64,000 nt of DNA from Maribacter_C sp047345145 (GCF_047345145.1 NZ_JBLFER010000002.1:620001-684000), one strand, 5' to 3'. Shown: positions 1-8,964, numbered from the stretch's first letter. The notes: generated by a model not told the origin, from the letters alone. Translations and numbers: made by a program.

Positions 1-151
1 TAATGTCTATCAGTTACGAACCTACATTTCAACATACGATGTTAAAAACTTTGTTATGGAATCTTTGAAACAGGCGTTTTTAATCCCTCTTATTTTTCCA
101 TCTTTGTAAGCCCATCACAGGGGTAATTTTCAGCTCACTACACTAACTTTT

Positions 152-159
152 TAAATTTG
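152..159 (+). promoter_or_regulatory. -7-like element before nrdB
   Basis: TAAATTTG matches the Bacteroidota -7 consensus TAnnTTTG fully. It ends only 7 bp before the nrdB ATG, so a transcript from it would be nearly leaderless. A second, weaker match (CATCTTTG) lies at 99-106. No clear -33 TTG is seen at the right distance. The first 166 bases otherwise hold no recognisable gene. Confidence 0.35.
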
Positions 160-166
160 TAAGAAT

Positions 167-1147
167 ATGTCCACAGCGATAGAGCCTATCTTGGCAGAAA
201 ACGAAGACCGATTTGTTATTTTCCCGATAAAACATGATGATTTATGGGATTGGTACAAAAAATGTGAGGCATGTTTTTGGACAGCAGAAGAAATCGATCT
301 TAGTGAAGATTTGAATGATTGGAATAACAAATTGAATGATGACGAGCGTTATTTCATAAAACATATTTTGGCATTCTTTGCTGCTTCTGATGGTATCGTA
401 AATGAAAACTTAGCTGAAAATTTTGTTAGTGAAGTGCAATACGCTGAGGCGAAATTTTTCTACGGATTCCAGATTATGATGGAGAACATCCACTCAGAGA
501 CATATTCGCTTTTGATTGATACTTATGTGAAAGACGAGAAAGAGAAAAATATTCTTTTTAAAGCAATAGAAAATTTCCCCGCAATCAAAAAGAAAGCGGA
601 TTGGGCATTGAATTGGATTGAATCTCCAAGCTTCGCTGAGCGTTTGATTGCTTTTGCCGCTGTGGAAGGAATCTTCTTTTCCGGAGCATTCTGTTCTATT
701 TTTTGGTTGAAGAAAAGAGGCCTTTTACCAGGGTTGACTTTTTCAAATGAGCTAATATCAAGAGATGAAGGTATGCACTGTGATTATGCAGTACATCTAC
801 ACAACAAACATTTAATAAGCAAAGTTCCGAAAGAGCGTATCACTGCAATTTTAGTAGACGCATTGAATATTGAAAGAGAATTTATCACAGAATCTCTTCC
901 TGCCAGCCTTATCGGAATGAACGCAAAACTAATGACACAATATTTAGAGTTTGTAACTGATAGGCTTTTGGTAGAGTTGGAGTGCGATAAAGTGTACAAT
1001 GCAACCAACCCATTTGACTTTATGGATATGATTTCCCTGCAAGGAAAAACCAATTTCTTTGAGAAAAGAGTTGCTGAATATCAAAAGGCAGGTGTAATGA
1101 ATAAAGACGAAGACGCACAGAAGATTAGCTTTGATGCTGATTTTTAA
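167..1147 (+). CDS. nrdB: class Ia ribonucleotide reductase small (R2) subunit
   Basis: Radical-generating subunit of ribonucleotide reductase; it supplies the tyrosyl radical that NrdA uses to make deoxynucleotides in the cytoplasm. All diiron ligands can be placed: Asp44, Glu106, His109, Glu167, Glu201 and His204, with the radical Tyr113 in NIHSETY. The wording around them (FWTAEEIDLS, FFAASDGIVNENL, and the FDADF tail that docks on the large subunit) is that of the eukaryote-like R2 lineage rather than E. coli NrdB. 326 aa is a normal length. nrdA follows on the same strand after 163 bp. Confidence 0.97.
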   Translation: MSTAIEPILAENEDRFVIFPIKHDDLWDWYKKCEACFWTAEEIDLSEDLNDWNNKLNDDERYFIKHILAFFAASDGIVNENLAENFVSEVQYAEAKFFYGFQIMMENIHSETYSLLIDTYVKDEKEKNILFKAIENFPAIKKKADWALNWIESPSFAERLIAFAAVEGIFFSGAFCSIFWLKKRGLLPGLTFSNELISRDEGMHCDYAVHLHNKHLISKVPKERITAILVDALNIEREFITESLPASLIGMNAKLMTQYLEFVTDRLLVELECDKVYNATNPFDFMDMISLQGKTNFFEKRVAEYQKAGVMNKDEDAQKISFDADF

Positions 1148-1160
1148 AATCTAAAAATAT

Positions 1161-1199
1161 ATAGCCTTTTATAATATTATGGAATATATAGAAGGCTAT
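1161..1199 (+). other. hairpin in the nrdB-nrdA gap
   Basis: ATAGCCTT (1161-1168) can pair with AAGGCTAT (1192-1199) around an AT-rich loop, 14 bp after the nrdB stop. No T-run follows on the plus strand, so it is not a classic terminator. It could be an mRNA processing or stability element between the two subunit genes. A second short pair (AACTAG/CTAGTT) follows near 1206-1240. Confidence 0.35.
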
Positions 1200-1310
1200 C
1201 CCCAAAACTAGTTTAAATCTAAAATTCCCCTAGTTTAATTAAGATTTTGCAGTCTTGATTAGACTAACCGACCAAAAAACCGAGTATCCATTTAAAACAA
1301 TTGTAGCCAC

Positions 1311-3806
1311 ATGTATGTAGTAAAAAGAGACGGAAGAAAAGAGCTGATTATGTTCGACAAGATCACAGCTCGAGTTCGAAAATTATGCTACGGTCTTAAC
1401 GGACTGGTAGACCCATTAAAAGTCGCGATGCGCGTTATTGAAGGTTTATATGACGGAGTGACCACCTCTGAATTAGATAATCTAGCAGCAGAAATTGCAG
1501 CAACGATGACTACTACACATCCTGATTATGCAAAATTGGCGGCTCGTATTTCGGTCTCAAACTTACATAAGAACACCAAGAAGTCTTTCTCAGAAACGAT
1601 GGAAGATTTGTATTTGTACGTAAACCCAAGAACAGGAAAAAAAGCACCATTGCTTTCTGACGAAGTTTTTGATGTAATCAAAAAGAATTCAGAGAAACTA
1701 GATTCTACTATAATTTATAACCGTGATTTTGGCTACGATTATTTCGGTTTTAAAACCTTGGAGCGTTCTTATCTCTTGAAAATAAACGGACAAATTGCTG
1801 AACGCCCACAACACATGTTGATGCGTGTTTCTATTGGTATTCATTTAGATGACTTAGACGCTGCCATAGAAACCTATGAGTTGATGTCTAAGAAGTACTT
1901 TACGCATGCAACACCAACACTTTTCAATTCAGGTACTCCAAAGCCACAAATGTCTTCTTGCTTTTTATTGGCAATGAAAGATGATAGTATTGATGGTATT
2001 TACGATACGCTAAAAAGCACAGCAAAGATTTCACAATCGGCAGGTGGTATTGGTTTATCTATTCATAACATTCGTGCAACTGGCTCATACATTTCAGGAA
2101 CGAATGGAACTTCTAACGGAATTGTTCCCATGCTTCGCGTGTTCAACGATACGGCTAGATATGTAGATCAAGGTGGTGGAAAACGTAAAGGAAGCTTTGC
2201 AATTTATATGGAACCTTGGCATGCGGATATCTATGAGTTTCTAGATTTGAAAAAGAATCATGGTAAAGAAGAAATGCGTGCGCGTGATTTGTTTTACGCC
2301 ATGTGGATTTCTGATTTATTCATGAAAAGAGTAGAAGGCAATGAAGATTGGACCTTGATGTGTCCGAATGAGTGTCCAGGTCTATTTACTAGTCATAGCG
2401 AGGAATTCGAGAAATTATATTTAGGATACGAAGCGGAAGGCAAAGGTCGTAAAACAGTTAAGGCTCGAGAGCTTTGGGAAAAAATCTTGGAATCTCAAAT
2501 CGAAACTGGTACTCCTTACATGTTGTATAAGGATGCTGCTAATCGAAAGAGCAACCAGAAAAACTTAGGTACGATTCGTTCTTCAAATTTATGTACGGAG
2601 ATTATGGAGTATACTTCTCCGGATGAAATCGCTGTATGTAATTTGGCTTCGATTGCTTTGCCAATGTTCATTAAGAACGGGGAATTTGACCATAAAGAAT
2701 TGTTCAAGGTAACGAAACGTGTTACCAAAAACTTGAATAAGGTAATCGATAGAAACTATTATCCAGTAATTGAAGCAGAGAACTCTAACATGCGTCACAG
2801 ACCTATCGGTTTGGGTGTGCAAGGTTTGGCAGATGCTTTTATCATGCTGCGTTTACCATTTACTAGCGATGAGGCGAAGAAATTGAATCAAGAGATATTC
2901 GAAACACTTTACTTCGCAGCGGTTACCGCTTCCATGGAAGCCGCAATAGAAGAAGGTCCATATTCTTCGTATAAAGGTTCACCTATTTCTAAAGGTGATT
3001 TCCAGCATAATCTTTGGAATATAAAGGATGAGGAACTATCCGGTCGATGGGATTGGGGTAAACTCCGTAAGGAAGTGAAGAAAAATGGAGTTCGTAACTC
3101 GCTATTGGTTGCACCAATGCCCACTGCTTCAACTTCTCAAATTCTTGGAAACAACGAATGTTTTGAGCCATATACCTCTAATATCTATACAAGACGTGTA
3201 CTTTCTGGGGAATTCATTGTGGTGAACAAACACCTATTGGAAGATTTGGTAGGGCTAGGCCTATGGAATGAAAATATGAAGCAAGAGTTGATGAGAGCCA
3301 ATGGATCTATTCAACACATAGAGACCATTCCAGCAGAAATCAGAGAGCTTTATAAGACCGTTTGGGAATTGAGCATGAAAGACATTATAGACATGTCTAG
3401 ACATAGAGGCTATTTTATTGACCAAAGTCAATCATTGAACTTGTTCATGGAAAATGCGAACTATTCTAAGTTAACGTCAATGCACTTTTATGCTTGGAAG
3501 AGTGGTCTGAAGACAGGAATGTACTATTTAAGAACGAAAGCTGCTGTAGATGCAATTAAGTTTACTTTGGATAATACAAAGAAAAAAGAAGTTCCTACCA
3601 GTGTTGCTGCAGAAGCCGAGGTATTAGCAGCTACACCTGCCCCTTCTGCGGAAGCAGCAGGGGCAATTCAAGTACAAACTACTCCTGTGGAAGCTAATCA
3701 AACGGAAACTGACATTCAACCAATGACTCCACAAGAAATGAAGGAGATGATTGCACGTGCAAAAGAAGGTCAAGCAGATGATGATTGTTTGATGTGTGGA
3801 TCTTAA
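1311..3806 (+). CDS. nrdA: class Ia ribonucleotide reductase large (R1) subunit
   Basis: Catalytic subunit that reduces ribonucleoside diphosphates with NrdB. The first ~95 residues are an ATP-cone (VVKRDGRKE onwards), so allosteric activity control by ATP/dATP is expected. Active-site residues visible: Cys217 (SSCFLL) and Cys443 (VCNLAS) as the redox pair, and Asn426-Cys428-Glu430 (NLCTE) around the thiyl radical. Residues ~745-815 form an Ala/Thr/Glu-rich linker before the C-terminal Cys826-x-x-Cys829 shuttle pair (DDDCLMCGS). The body resembles eukaryotic RRM1, like its R2 partner. A strong terminator follows. Confidence 0.97.
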   Translation: MYVVKRDGRKELIMFDKITARVRKLCYGLNGLVDPLKVAMRVIEGLYDGVTTSELDNLAAEIAATMTTTHPDYAKLAARISVSNLHKNTKKSFSETMEDLYLYVNPRTGKKAPLLSDEVFDVIKKNSEKLDSTIIYNRDFGYDYFGFKTLERSYLLKINGQIAERPQHMLMRVSIGIHLDDLDAAIETYELMSKKYFTHATPTLFNSGTPKPQMSSCFLLAMKDDSIDGIYDTLKSTAKISQSAGGIGLSIHNIRATGSYISGTNGTSNGIVPMLRVFNDTARYVDQGGGKRKGSFAIYMEPWHADIYEFLDLKKNHGKEEMRARDLFYAMWISDLFMKRVEGNEDWTLMCPNECPGLFTSHSEEFEKLYLGYEAEGKGRKTVKARELWEKILESQIETGTPYMLYKDAANRKSNQKNLGTIRSSNLCTEIMEYTSPDEIAVCNLASIALPMFIKNGEFDHKELFKVTKRVTKNLNKVIDRNYYPVIEAENSNMRHRPIGLGVQGLADAFIMLRLPFTSDEAKKLNQEIFETLYFAAVTASMEAAIEEGPYSSYKGSPISKGDFQHNLWNIKDEELSGRWDWGKLRKEVKKNGVRNSLLVAPMPTASTSQILGNNECFEPYTSNIYTRRVLSGEFIVVNKHLLEDLVGLGLWNENMKQELMRANGSIQHIETIPAEIRELYKTVWELSMKDIIDMSRHRGYFIDQSQSLNLFMENANYSKLTSMHFYAWKSGLKTGMYYLRTKAAVDAIKFTLDNTKKKEVPTSVAAEAEVLAATPAPSAEAAGAIQVQTTPVEANQTETDIQPMTPQEMKEMIARAKEGQADDDCLMCGS

Positions 3807-3841
3807 CTTGGTGAGAACCTAAGGAGAATAATTTAAAAAGG

Positions 3842-3872
3842 AAAGCCCAACAGACTACTGTTGGGCTTTTTA
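3842..3872 (+). terminator. intrinsic terminator of nrdBA
   Basis: A perfect 11-bp stem (AAAGCCCAACA with TGTTGGGCTTT, loop GACTAC) runs straight into a T-run, 35 bp after the nrdA stop. Confidence 0.9.
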
Positions 3873-3900
3873 TATGGTTTGGATTTAAAAAAATCTGAAA

Positions 3901-3935
3901 TAAAAAATGCACCTCAAGATAATTAAGGTGCATTT
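3901..3935 (-). terminator. intrinsic terminator on the minus strand
   Basis: AAATGCACCT (3905-3914) pairs with AGGTGCATTT (3926-3935). The A-run at 3902-3907 gives a T-run on the minus strand, so it ends a minus-strand transcript. The only minus-strand reading frame that could feed it is the 27-codon frame starting at 4037. Confidence 0.75.
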
Positions 3936-3953
3936 ATATATGTTATAAATCTC

Positions 3954-4037
3954 TTATTTTTCTACGTAAGGTCTCACCACTCTTGAAAAAGCGTAAGCTA
4001 CAACGTAAATGAGTAATATGATGTAATATTTGTCCAT
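3954..4037 (-). CDS. candidate 27-aa single-span membrane protein
   Basis: A 27-codon frame beginning MDKYYIILLIYVVAYAF and ending in RPYVEK: one hydrophobic helix with a short basic/acidic tail. It has the parts of a gene. A minus-strand terminator sits 19 bp after its stop, and upstream there are -7-like elements at 4097-4104 (TATATTTG, full match) and 4077-4084 (TCTTTTTG). The ribosome site (AAGGC just before ATG) is weak, as is usual in Bacteroidota. I do not recognise a family. It could instead be part of a non-coding RNA. Confidence 0.5.
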   Translation of the reverse strand: MDKYYIILLIYVVAYAFSRVVRPYVEK

Positions 4038-4213
4038 GCCTTGAGTCTAATATAGAGTATATACGATAATTTAACGCAAAAAGATTACGAAAATTACAAA
4101 TATATACCTAAAAATTCGTTAAATAGCCAAAATTGGGGGCTATGCAACTACTTTAAGGCAAGAAAAAAATTAAAAAAAAGTCTGAGGGGGATTTTATCGA
4201 TGTCTAAACACGT

Positions 4214-4378
4214 TTAAAACCACACGCTCATTAATGCTTGTCTCAATTGAACTAGGTTGAAATTCCAATTGAAACTAAAAGCCTTTTCTTTCTTCTTTTG
4301 GCTCGTAAAATACGTGTAAGCTACTTTTGAAAGAAGCATTAACACGCAGTAGGCGAATATTGCGTATAAGTGGGACAT
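4214..4378 (-). CDS. candidate 54-aa membrane protein or gene remnant
   Basis: A 54-codon frame starting MSHLYAIFAYCVLMLLS, with one hydrophobic segment at residues ~4-24, a basic SQKKKEKAF stretch and an aromatic end (LMSVWF). No terminator, ribosome site or family is evident, and an overlapping frame is also partly open, so it may be chance or the decayed end of an older gene. The rest of 4041-4532 shows no gene that I can support. Confidence 0.25.
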   Translation of the reverse strand: MSHLYAIFAYCVLMLLSKVAYTYFTSQKKKEKAFSFNWNFNLVQLRQALMSVWF

Positions 4379-4532
4379 GCATAAATAACGGGAGTGAAAA
4401 GTAAAATCTTATGTGGTCAAGGTGTAGTATATCGAAAAGGGTCAAATTTTTCGATGAACTACCTTTGAACTACCATGTTTATTGCAGTTCAACGATAATT
4501 TTATTTTTGAAAATTTCTAATAAATCTTAAAA

Positions 4533-5453
4533 TTAGAGAAAATCATCCACCTTTTTGTAGGCATCAATAACTGCTTGTTCTCCATCTTTATCAGGTTTTG
4601 AATTGCCATGTTCCATTCCCAGAACACCATTAAAACCTTTTTCATGAATAAATTTAAAAACGTTATTGTAGTTAATTTCACCCGTAGTAGGTTCATTACG
4701 ACCTGGGTTATCTCCTATTTGTATATAAGCAATCTCGTCCCAAGCTGCCTCCATATTAGGAATCAAATTACCTTCTTGAATTTGCTGGTGATAAATGTCA
4801 AATAATATTTTGCAAGAAGGAGAATCCACTGCCTTACATATTTCATAAGCCTGCGGAGAACCAGTCAAAAAGAGTCCAGGATGATTATAAAAATTAAGAG
4901 GTTCAAGAACCATTGTTAGATTATGAGGTTCAAGAACTGCGGATGCTAGTTTTAAAGATTCGACGACATGAGCCGTTTGAAAACCCAGTGACTGTCTTAA
5001 ATCAACATGCCCCGGTACTACAGTCATCCACTTTGCATTGACTCGTTTGGCAACATCGACAGCTTTTTTAATGTAATCCAAGAACTCTGTTCGCATGGCT
5101 ATATCCCCAGAAGCTAGGTTAGGTTCTTTCCAGTAAATTTCATGCGCCACAAAAACACCCATTTCAATACCACGATCTTGCATGGTTTGCGCCATTTTTT
5201 CTTGAACTGATACTTGTCTTGTTCGCATGCCATTATCCTCGAAAGCGGTAAAACCTTGATCAGCCATAAAATTCAATTGGTCAATAGGATCATCACCTGC
5301 ATGATGTTTAAACATACCCAGATGTGGAGCATATTTCAAATTGAATTGATGTTTCATAGGTGGATTTTTATTTGATGCATACGAAAAAGCCCCGCTCAGT
5401 GAAATTGCTCCACTGGTCAGGGCTGTTTTTTGAATAAAACTTCTTCTCTTCAT
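4533..5453 (-). CDS. Tat-exported sugar isomerase/epimerase-like TIM barrel
   Basis: Xylose-isomerase-like TIM barrel, closest in style to hydroxypyruvate isomerase. The start at 5453 gives MKRRSFIQKTALTSGA, a twin-arginine signal (RRSF) followed by a hydrophobic stretch; the longer frame from 5510 would overlap the upstream gene and bury the signal. Metal-site residues can be read in order: Glu in VLEPLNFYN, Asp and His in FDIYHQQ, Glu in GMEHGNS. It follows the subunit-3 gene after 10 bp in a three-gene minus-strand operon with a GMC oxidoreductase. Export with a sugar-oxidising pair suggests a periplasmic step on an oxidised sugar or glycoside, such as isomerisation or elimination. The substrate is unknown. 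Confidence 0.85.
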   Translation of the reverse strand: MKRRSFIQKTALTSGAISLSGAFSYASNKNPPMKHQFNLKYAPHLGMFKHHAGDDPIDQLNFMADQGFTAFEDNGMRTRQVSVQEKMAQTMQDRGIEMGVFVAHEIYWKEPNLASGDIAMRTEFLDYIKKAVDVAKRVNAKWMTVVPGHVDLRQSLGFQTAHVVESLKLASAVLEPHNLTMVLEPLNFYNHPGLFLTGSPQAYEICKAVDSPSCKILFDIYHQQIQEGNLIPNMEAAWDEIAYIQIGDNPGRNEPTTGEINYNNVFKFIHEKGFNGVLGMEHGNSKPDKDGEQAVIDAYKKVDDFL

Positions 5454-5463
5454 TTGAAAGACA

Positions 5464-6111
5464 TTATAGTGACCAAGCTTTCCCCCCGCTAAGTTCTTGA
5501 ATATCACCACAGGCTACATACTGTCCGGGTAAGGGAAGGTAAGCAAGAACTTTTTCGCCTACGTACTCAGAGGTTTTATAACCCCATATAGTCATTCCAC
5601 GCAAGTTGCTAGCAAAAGCATGACTGGCAACAGTGTCATCAAGAGTTGCATCCTGGCCTTCTTTAAGAGCTAATTGAAATGCTTCAACAAGCTTCCCATT
5701 TTTTGTTTCTTCCTCTTTTGTAATTTTCAAGGTGCTTGCAATAGTTTTTTCAAGGGCTTCAGAGCTTAATTCTGTTACATTTTCTAGACCAGCATTTTTA
5801 GTAGCTTTTTCTAAAAAACGGCTCATTGTCATTTTCATAAAATCTTGCTGCTCTTTTTCAGCAACTTCATTCATAAATCGATCAATAAAAAGGTTCACCT
5901 GTACCTCTGAAGCAGATGGAGTATCGGTTTTGGGTAATATAACATCAACCAATTTGGTAAGAATAGCGCCTTGTTCTTTAGAAAAGAAATCAGGTGTCCA
6001 TTCCATAACGGTTTCCCCCTTACAACTTTGCATAATACCAATAAGCGTTGGAGTAGCCACCGTATACCCCATGGCAAGGCCCATATTTTTGAGTGCTTTT
6101 CTTCTATCCAT
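5464..6111 (-). CDS. gluconate 2-dehydrogenase subunit 3-like protein
   Basis: Small partner subunit of FAD-dependent sugar dehydrogenases (gluconate 2-dehydrogenase subunit 3 family). The N-terminus MDRRKALKNMGLAMG with a following hydrophobic run is a Tat signal. In this family the small subunit carries the signal and takes the cofactor-loaded GMC subunit, which has none, across the membrane with it. The middle third is helical (FLEKATKNAG, VTELSSEALEK), and GMTIWGYKTSEYVG near the C-terminus is typical of the family. The start codon overlaps the GMC stop by one base (TAATG), implying translational coupling. It is the only such subunit in the window, although two GMC genes are present. Confidence 0.88.
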   Translation of the reverse strand: MDRRKALKNMGLAMGYTVATPTLIGIMQSCKGETVMEWTPDFFSKEQGAILTKLVDVILPKTDTPSASEVQVNLFIDRFMNEVAEKEQQDFMKMTMSRFLEKATKNAGLENVTELSSEALEKTIASTLKITKEEETKNGKLVEAFQLALKEGQDATLDDTVASHAFASNLRGMTIWGYKTSEYVGEKVLAYLPLPGQYVACGDIQELSGGKAWSL

Positions 6112-7829
6112 TATATATTTCCTTTTTTAAGTTCATTGGCTGCATGATTTGCTGCTCTGGCTGTAAATGCCATATAAGTTAACGACGGGTTAACGCAGCT
6201 TGCTGATGTCATAAATGAACCATCAGTTACATAGACATTTGGCACATCATGAAGTGCATTATTTCCGTCAACAACAGATGTTTTTCTATTTCTACCCATT
6301 CTAGCAGTTCCCATTTCATGAATGCCTAAGCCTAGAGCTGTTTCTTTATCAAATGGTTCTACATCGCGCATGCCTGCTGCTGTAAGCATATCTACAGCAG
6401 ATTGCATCATGTCTTTACGCATATTTAGCTCATTTTCTTTAAACTCAGCATCAAAGGTCACGGTAGGTAATCCCCATTTGTCTAACTTTTCATAGTCTAA
6501 AGTAAATCGGTTGTCTTGGTAGGGTAATACCTCTCCAAAACCACCCATTCCGAAAGTCCAACCTCCAGGCTTTAGAATAGCATCTTTTAAATCTGCGCCG
6601 TGCGAAAGTTCAGCGATTGATTCCTCCCAGTTTCCTCTTCCTGCGCCTCCTTGGTAACCAAAACCACGTTTGTAATCGGTTCTGTTCGAGTCACCACCTA
6701 AGTTTCTGAATCTGGGCAAGTAAATTCCTCCTGGTCTTCTTCCTTTGTAATACTTATCTGCAAAACCATCAAATTTACCGGAAGCACCAACACCTAAATG
6801 GTGGTCCATGATATTACGGCCTAACTGATCTGAATCATTACCCATTCCGTTAGGAAAACGGTCAGATTTAGACTGCATTAGAATTGAAGTAGAAGCTATT
6901 GCCGAGGCACAAAGGAAAATTACTTTGGCTTTAAATTCGAAAGTCTCTTTGGTAAGTCTATCAATTACTTTAACACCAGTAGCTTTTTTTGTGTCGGGGT
7001 CATACATCACTTCGTGAACAATTGAGTCTGGTCGTAGCGTCATATTTCCGGTAGCCTCTGCAGCTGGTAGAGTAGAAGATAAACTACTGAAATAAGCTCC
7101 AAAAGGACACCCGCGTATACAGCGATTTCTATATTGACAACGACTTCTACCATCACCATCAAATTGTTTATCGCTATTAATGTGTGCAACACGACCTGAA
7201 GTCATGACACGGCCATCAAAGTTTTCTGCTATTTTTTCTTTAAAATGTTCTTCAACACAATTAAGTTCTAATGCCGGTTCAAACTGACCATCTGGTAATT
7301 GTTCTAATCCTAATTTTTCTCCGGTTACACCGATGTAAGACTCCACTTTATCATACCACGGTGCAATATCTTTATAACGTACGGGCCAATCAACACCATG
7401 ACCATCATTTGCGTTAGCTCTAAAATCAATATCACTCCAGCGATAGCTATGTCGACCCCATTGTAAAGAACGCCCACCTAAATGATAACCACGCATCCAG
7501 TCAAAACGCTTGGTTTCGTTATACGGGTGTTCCAAGTCATTTACAAACCATCTACTACTTGCCGCATTTGTGGTATAGCCCGTTCTATGTTGCTTTTCTT
7601 GTTTGGCAATCATTTCTTGTGTTGGCTGCCCGCCATTGGGAAAATCCCATGGATCCATATTAGCTGTTTCATAGTCATCACGGTGTTTTACCATTCGTCC
7701 ACGTTCCAAAACCAAGGTTTTTAAACCGTTCTCACATAATTCTTTGGCGGCCCAGCCTCCGCTGATTCCTGTACCTACAACAATCGCATCATACGACTCT
7801 TGTTCCTCATTGTAATAGAATTTACTCAT
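6111..7829 (-). CDS. GMC-family FAD-dependent sugar oxidoreductase 1
   Basis: Flavoprotein of the glucose-methanol-choline family, 572 aa. The FAD Rossmann motif GTGISGG lies at residues 19-25. A Cys-rich stretch at ~231-245 (CQYRNRC, then GCPFG) resembles the iron-sulfur cluster site of bacterial FAD-glucose dehydrogenase alpha subunits. The catalytic pair is His ~503 (GIHEMGTARMG) and Asn ~547 (CVNPSLT). It has no signal peptide of its own, consistent with Tat co-export with the coupled subunit-3 protein. Within the locus the best guess is a glycoside/sugar 3-dehydrogenase making 3-keto sugars; gluconate or glucose dehydrogenase activity cannot be excluded. Confidence 0.9.
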   Translation of the reverse strand: MSKFYYNEEQESYDAIVVGTGISGGWAAKELCENGLKTLVLERGRMVKHRDDYETANMDPWDFPNGGQPTQEMIAKQEKQHRTGYTTNAASSRWFVNDLEHPYNETKRFDWMRGYHLGGRSLQWGRHSYRWSDIDFRANANDGHGVDWPVRYKDIAPWYDKVESYIGVTGEKLGLEQLPDGQFEPALELNCVEEHFKEKIAENFDGRVMTSGRVAHINSDKQFDGDGRSRCQYRNRCIRGCPFGAYFSSLSSTLPAAEATGNMTLRPDSIVHEVMYDPDTKKATGVKVIDRLTKETFEFKAKVIFLCASAIASTSILMQSKSDRFPNGMGNDSDQLGRNIMDHHLGVGASGKFDGFADKYYKGRRPGGIYLPRFRNLGGDSNRTDYKRGFGYQGGAGRGNWEESIAELSHGADLKDAILKPGGWTFGMGGFGEVLPYQDNRFTLDYEKLDKWGLPTVTFDAEFKENELNMRKDMMQSAVDMLTAAGMRDVEPFDKETALGLGIHEMGTARMGRNRKTSVVDGNNALHDVPNVYVTDGSFMTSASCVNPSLTYMAFTARAANHAANELKKGNI

Positions 7830-7962
7830 GTACTGAATTGTTTAGTCCTTAAATTTATTAAATATAGAATTAATTCTCTACATTTAATTTCCATAGTTTT
7901 AGATACAATTGACACTATATCGATATCGTAGTTGCGATTTTATCAAATTTAATTTAAAAGTG

Positions 7963-8964
7963 ATGAACCCTATGAAAAAAATAGATTTAGTACAAAAGAG
8001 TTGTGCAGTCCTTATTATGATGACTCTATTAGGAATTTTTGCTTGCAAAGAGAATAAGAAAGTAGATACTGAAGATTCGGAATCCGTAGAGACGACAGAA
8101 CAGATTAAGGAGCCCTTCTTTAAACTATCTCTTGCACAGTGGTCCATAAATAAAATGATAAGAAAAGATGGCGTTGACCCTTATTCATTTGCTGAAAAAG
8201 CCAAAAATTGGGGTTTCACGGGTTTAGAGTACGTAAGCCAACTCTATCCGGCTGATTTGGAGAACAACGAGTATTCTGAAGCAGCAATGGCTGCCTTTGT
8301 TGAAAAGTCAAATGCAGAAGCCAAGAAACATGGTATGCAGAATGTCTTAATCATGATAGATAGACAAGGAAATTTGGCCGTGAACGACGAAGCGGAAAGA
8401 AATGAAGCGGTAGAAAGACATAAAAAGTGGGTTGATGCTGCTGCAGCTATGGGATGTCACGCTATCCGCGTAAACCTTAATGGTAGTATGGTGCCAGAAG
8501 AATGGAAAGCAAGTGCCATTGATGGACTTACAAAGCTTTCATCTTATGCCAAAACAAAAAATATTAATGTGCTTGTTGAAAATCATGGTGGATTGTCTTC
8601 AAATGGCGAAATGCATGCCGAAGTAATGAAAGCGGTTAATATGGATAACTGTGGAACACTTCCTGATTTTGGTAATTTCTGTATTACTAGAAATGAAGAT
8701 TGGAGTTGTAAAGAAGAGTATGATAAATATAAGGGCGTTGTTGAGCTAATGCCTTATGCGAAAGCGGTTAGTGCAAAATCAAATGATTTTGATGAAAACG
8801 GAGACGCTATCGGAATTGATTATTCCAAATTACTTCAAACAGTAAAGGATGCGGGATATACAGGTTTTATCGGCGTTGAGTATGAGGGAAGCATTTTAGA
8901 TGAGGAAGCAGGAATCAAAGCTACTAAAGATTTAATGCTAAGAATTGCCAAAGAACTGAATTAA
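7963..8964 (+). CDS. sugar isomerase/epimerase-like TIM-barrel lipoprotein
   Basis: Xylose-isomerase-like TIM barrel on a lipoprotein signal. MNPMKKIDLVQK leads into a hydrophobic run and the lipobox IFAC (ATG at 7963, or 7972 for MKKIDL). The longer in-frame start at 7909 would put 18 unlikely residues before the signal. An acidic linker follows the Cys, then a barrel with Glu in LVENHGG, Asp in LPDFGNF and Glu in GVEYEG as probable metal ligands. It is divergent from the GMC operon across a 133-bp gap and heads a plus-strand run with DinB-like, permease and Gfo/Idh genes. Likely acts on the periplasmic face on oxidised sugars. Confidence 0.82.
   Translation: MNPMKKIDLVQKSCAVLIMMTLLGIFACKENKKVDTEDSESVETTEQIKEPFFKLSLAQWSINKMIRKDGVDPYSFAEKAKNWGFTGLEYVSQLYPADLENNEYSEAAMAAFVEKSNAEAKKHGMQNVLIMIDRQGNLAVNDEAERNEAVERHKKWVDAAAAMGCHAIRVNLNGSMVPEEWKASAIDGLTKLSSYAKTKNINVLVENHGGLSSNGEMHAEVMKAVNMDNCGTLPDFGNFCITRNEDWSCKEEYDKYKGVVELMPYAKAVSAKSNDFDENGDAIGIDYSKLLQTVKDAGYTGFIGVEYEGSILDEEAGIKATKDLMLRIAKELN

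Noticed and set aside
1..166. tRNA or riboswitch before nrdB
   Set aside because: No cloverleaf or known riboswitch core could be traced; only weak -7-like elements are visible.
4041..4532. Possible insertion-sequence remnant
   Set aside because: No terminal inverted repeats, target duplication or transposase motif could be seen; kept only as an unexplained gap.
4533..5510. Longer start (5510) for the Tat-exported TIM-barrel gene
   Set aside because: It would overlap the upstream subunit-3 gene by 47 bp and place 19 residues before an intact twin-arginine signal.
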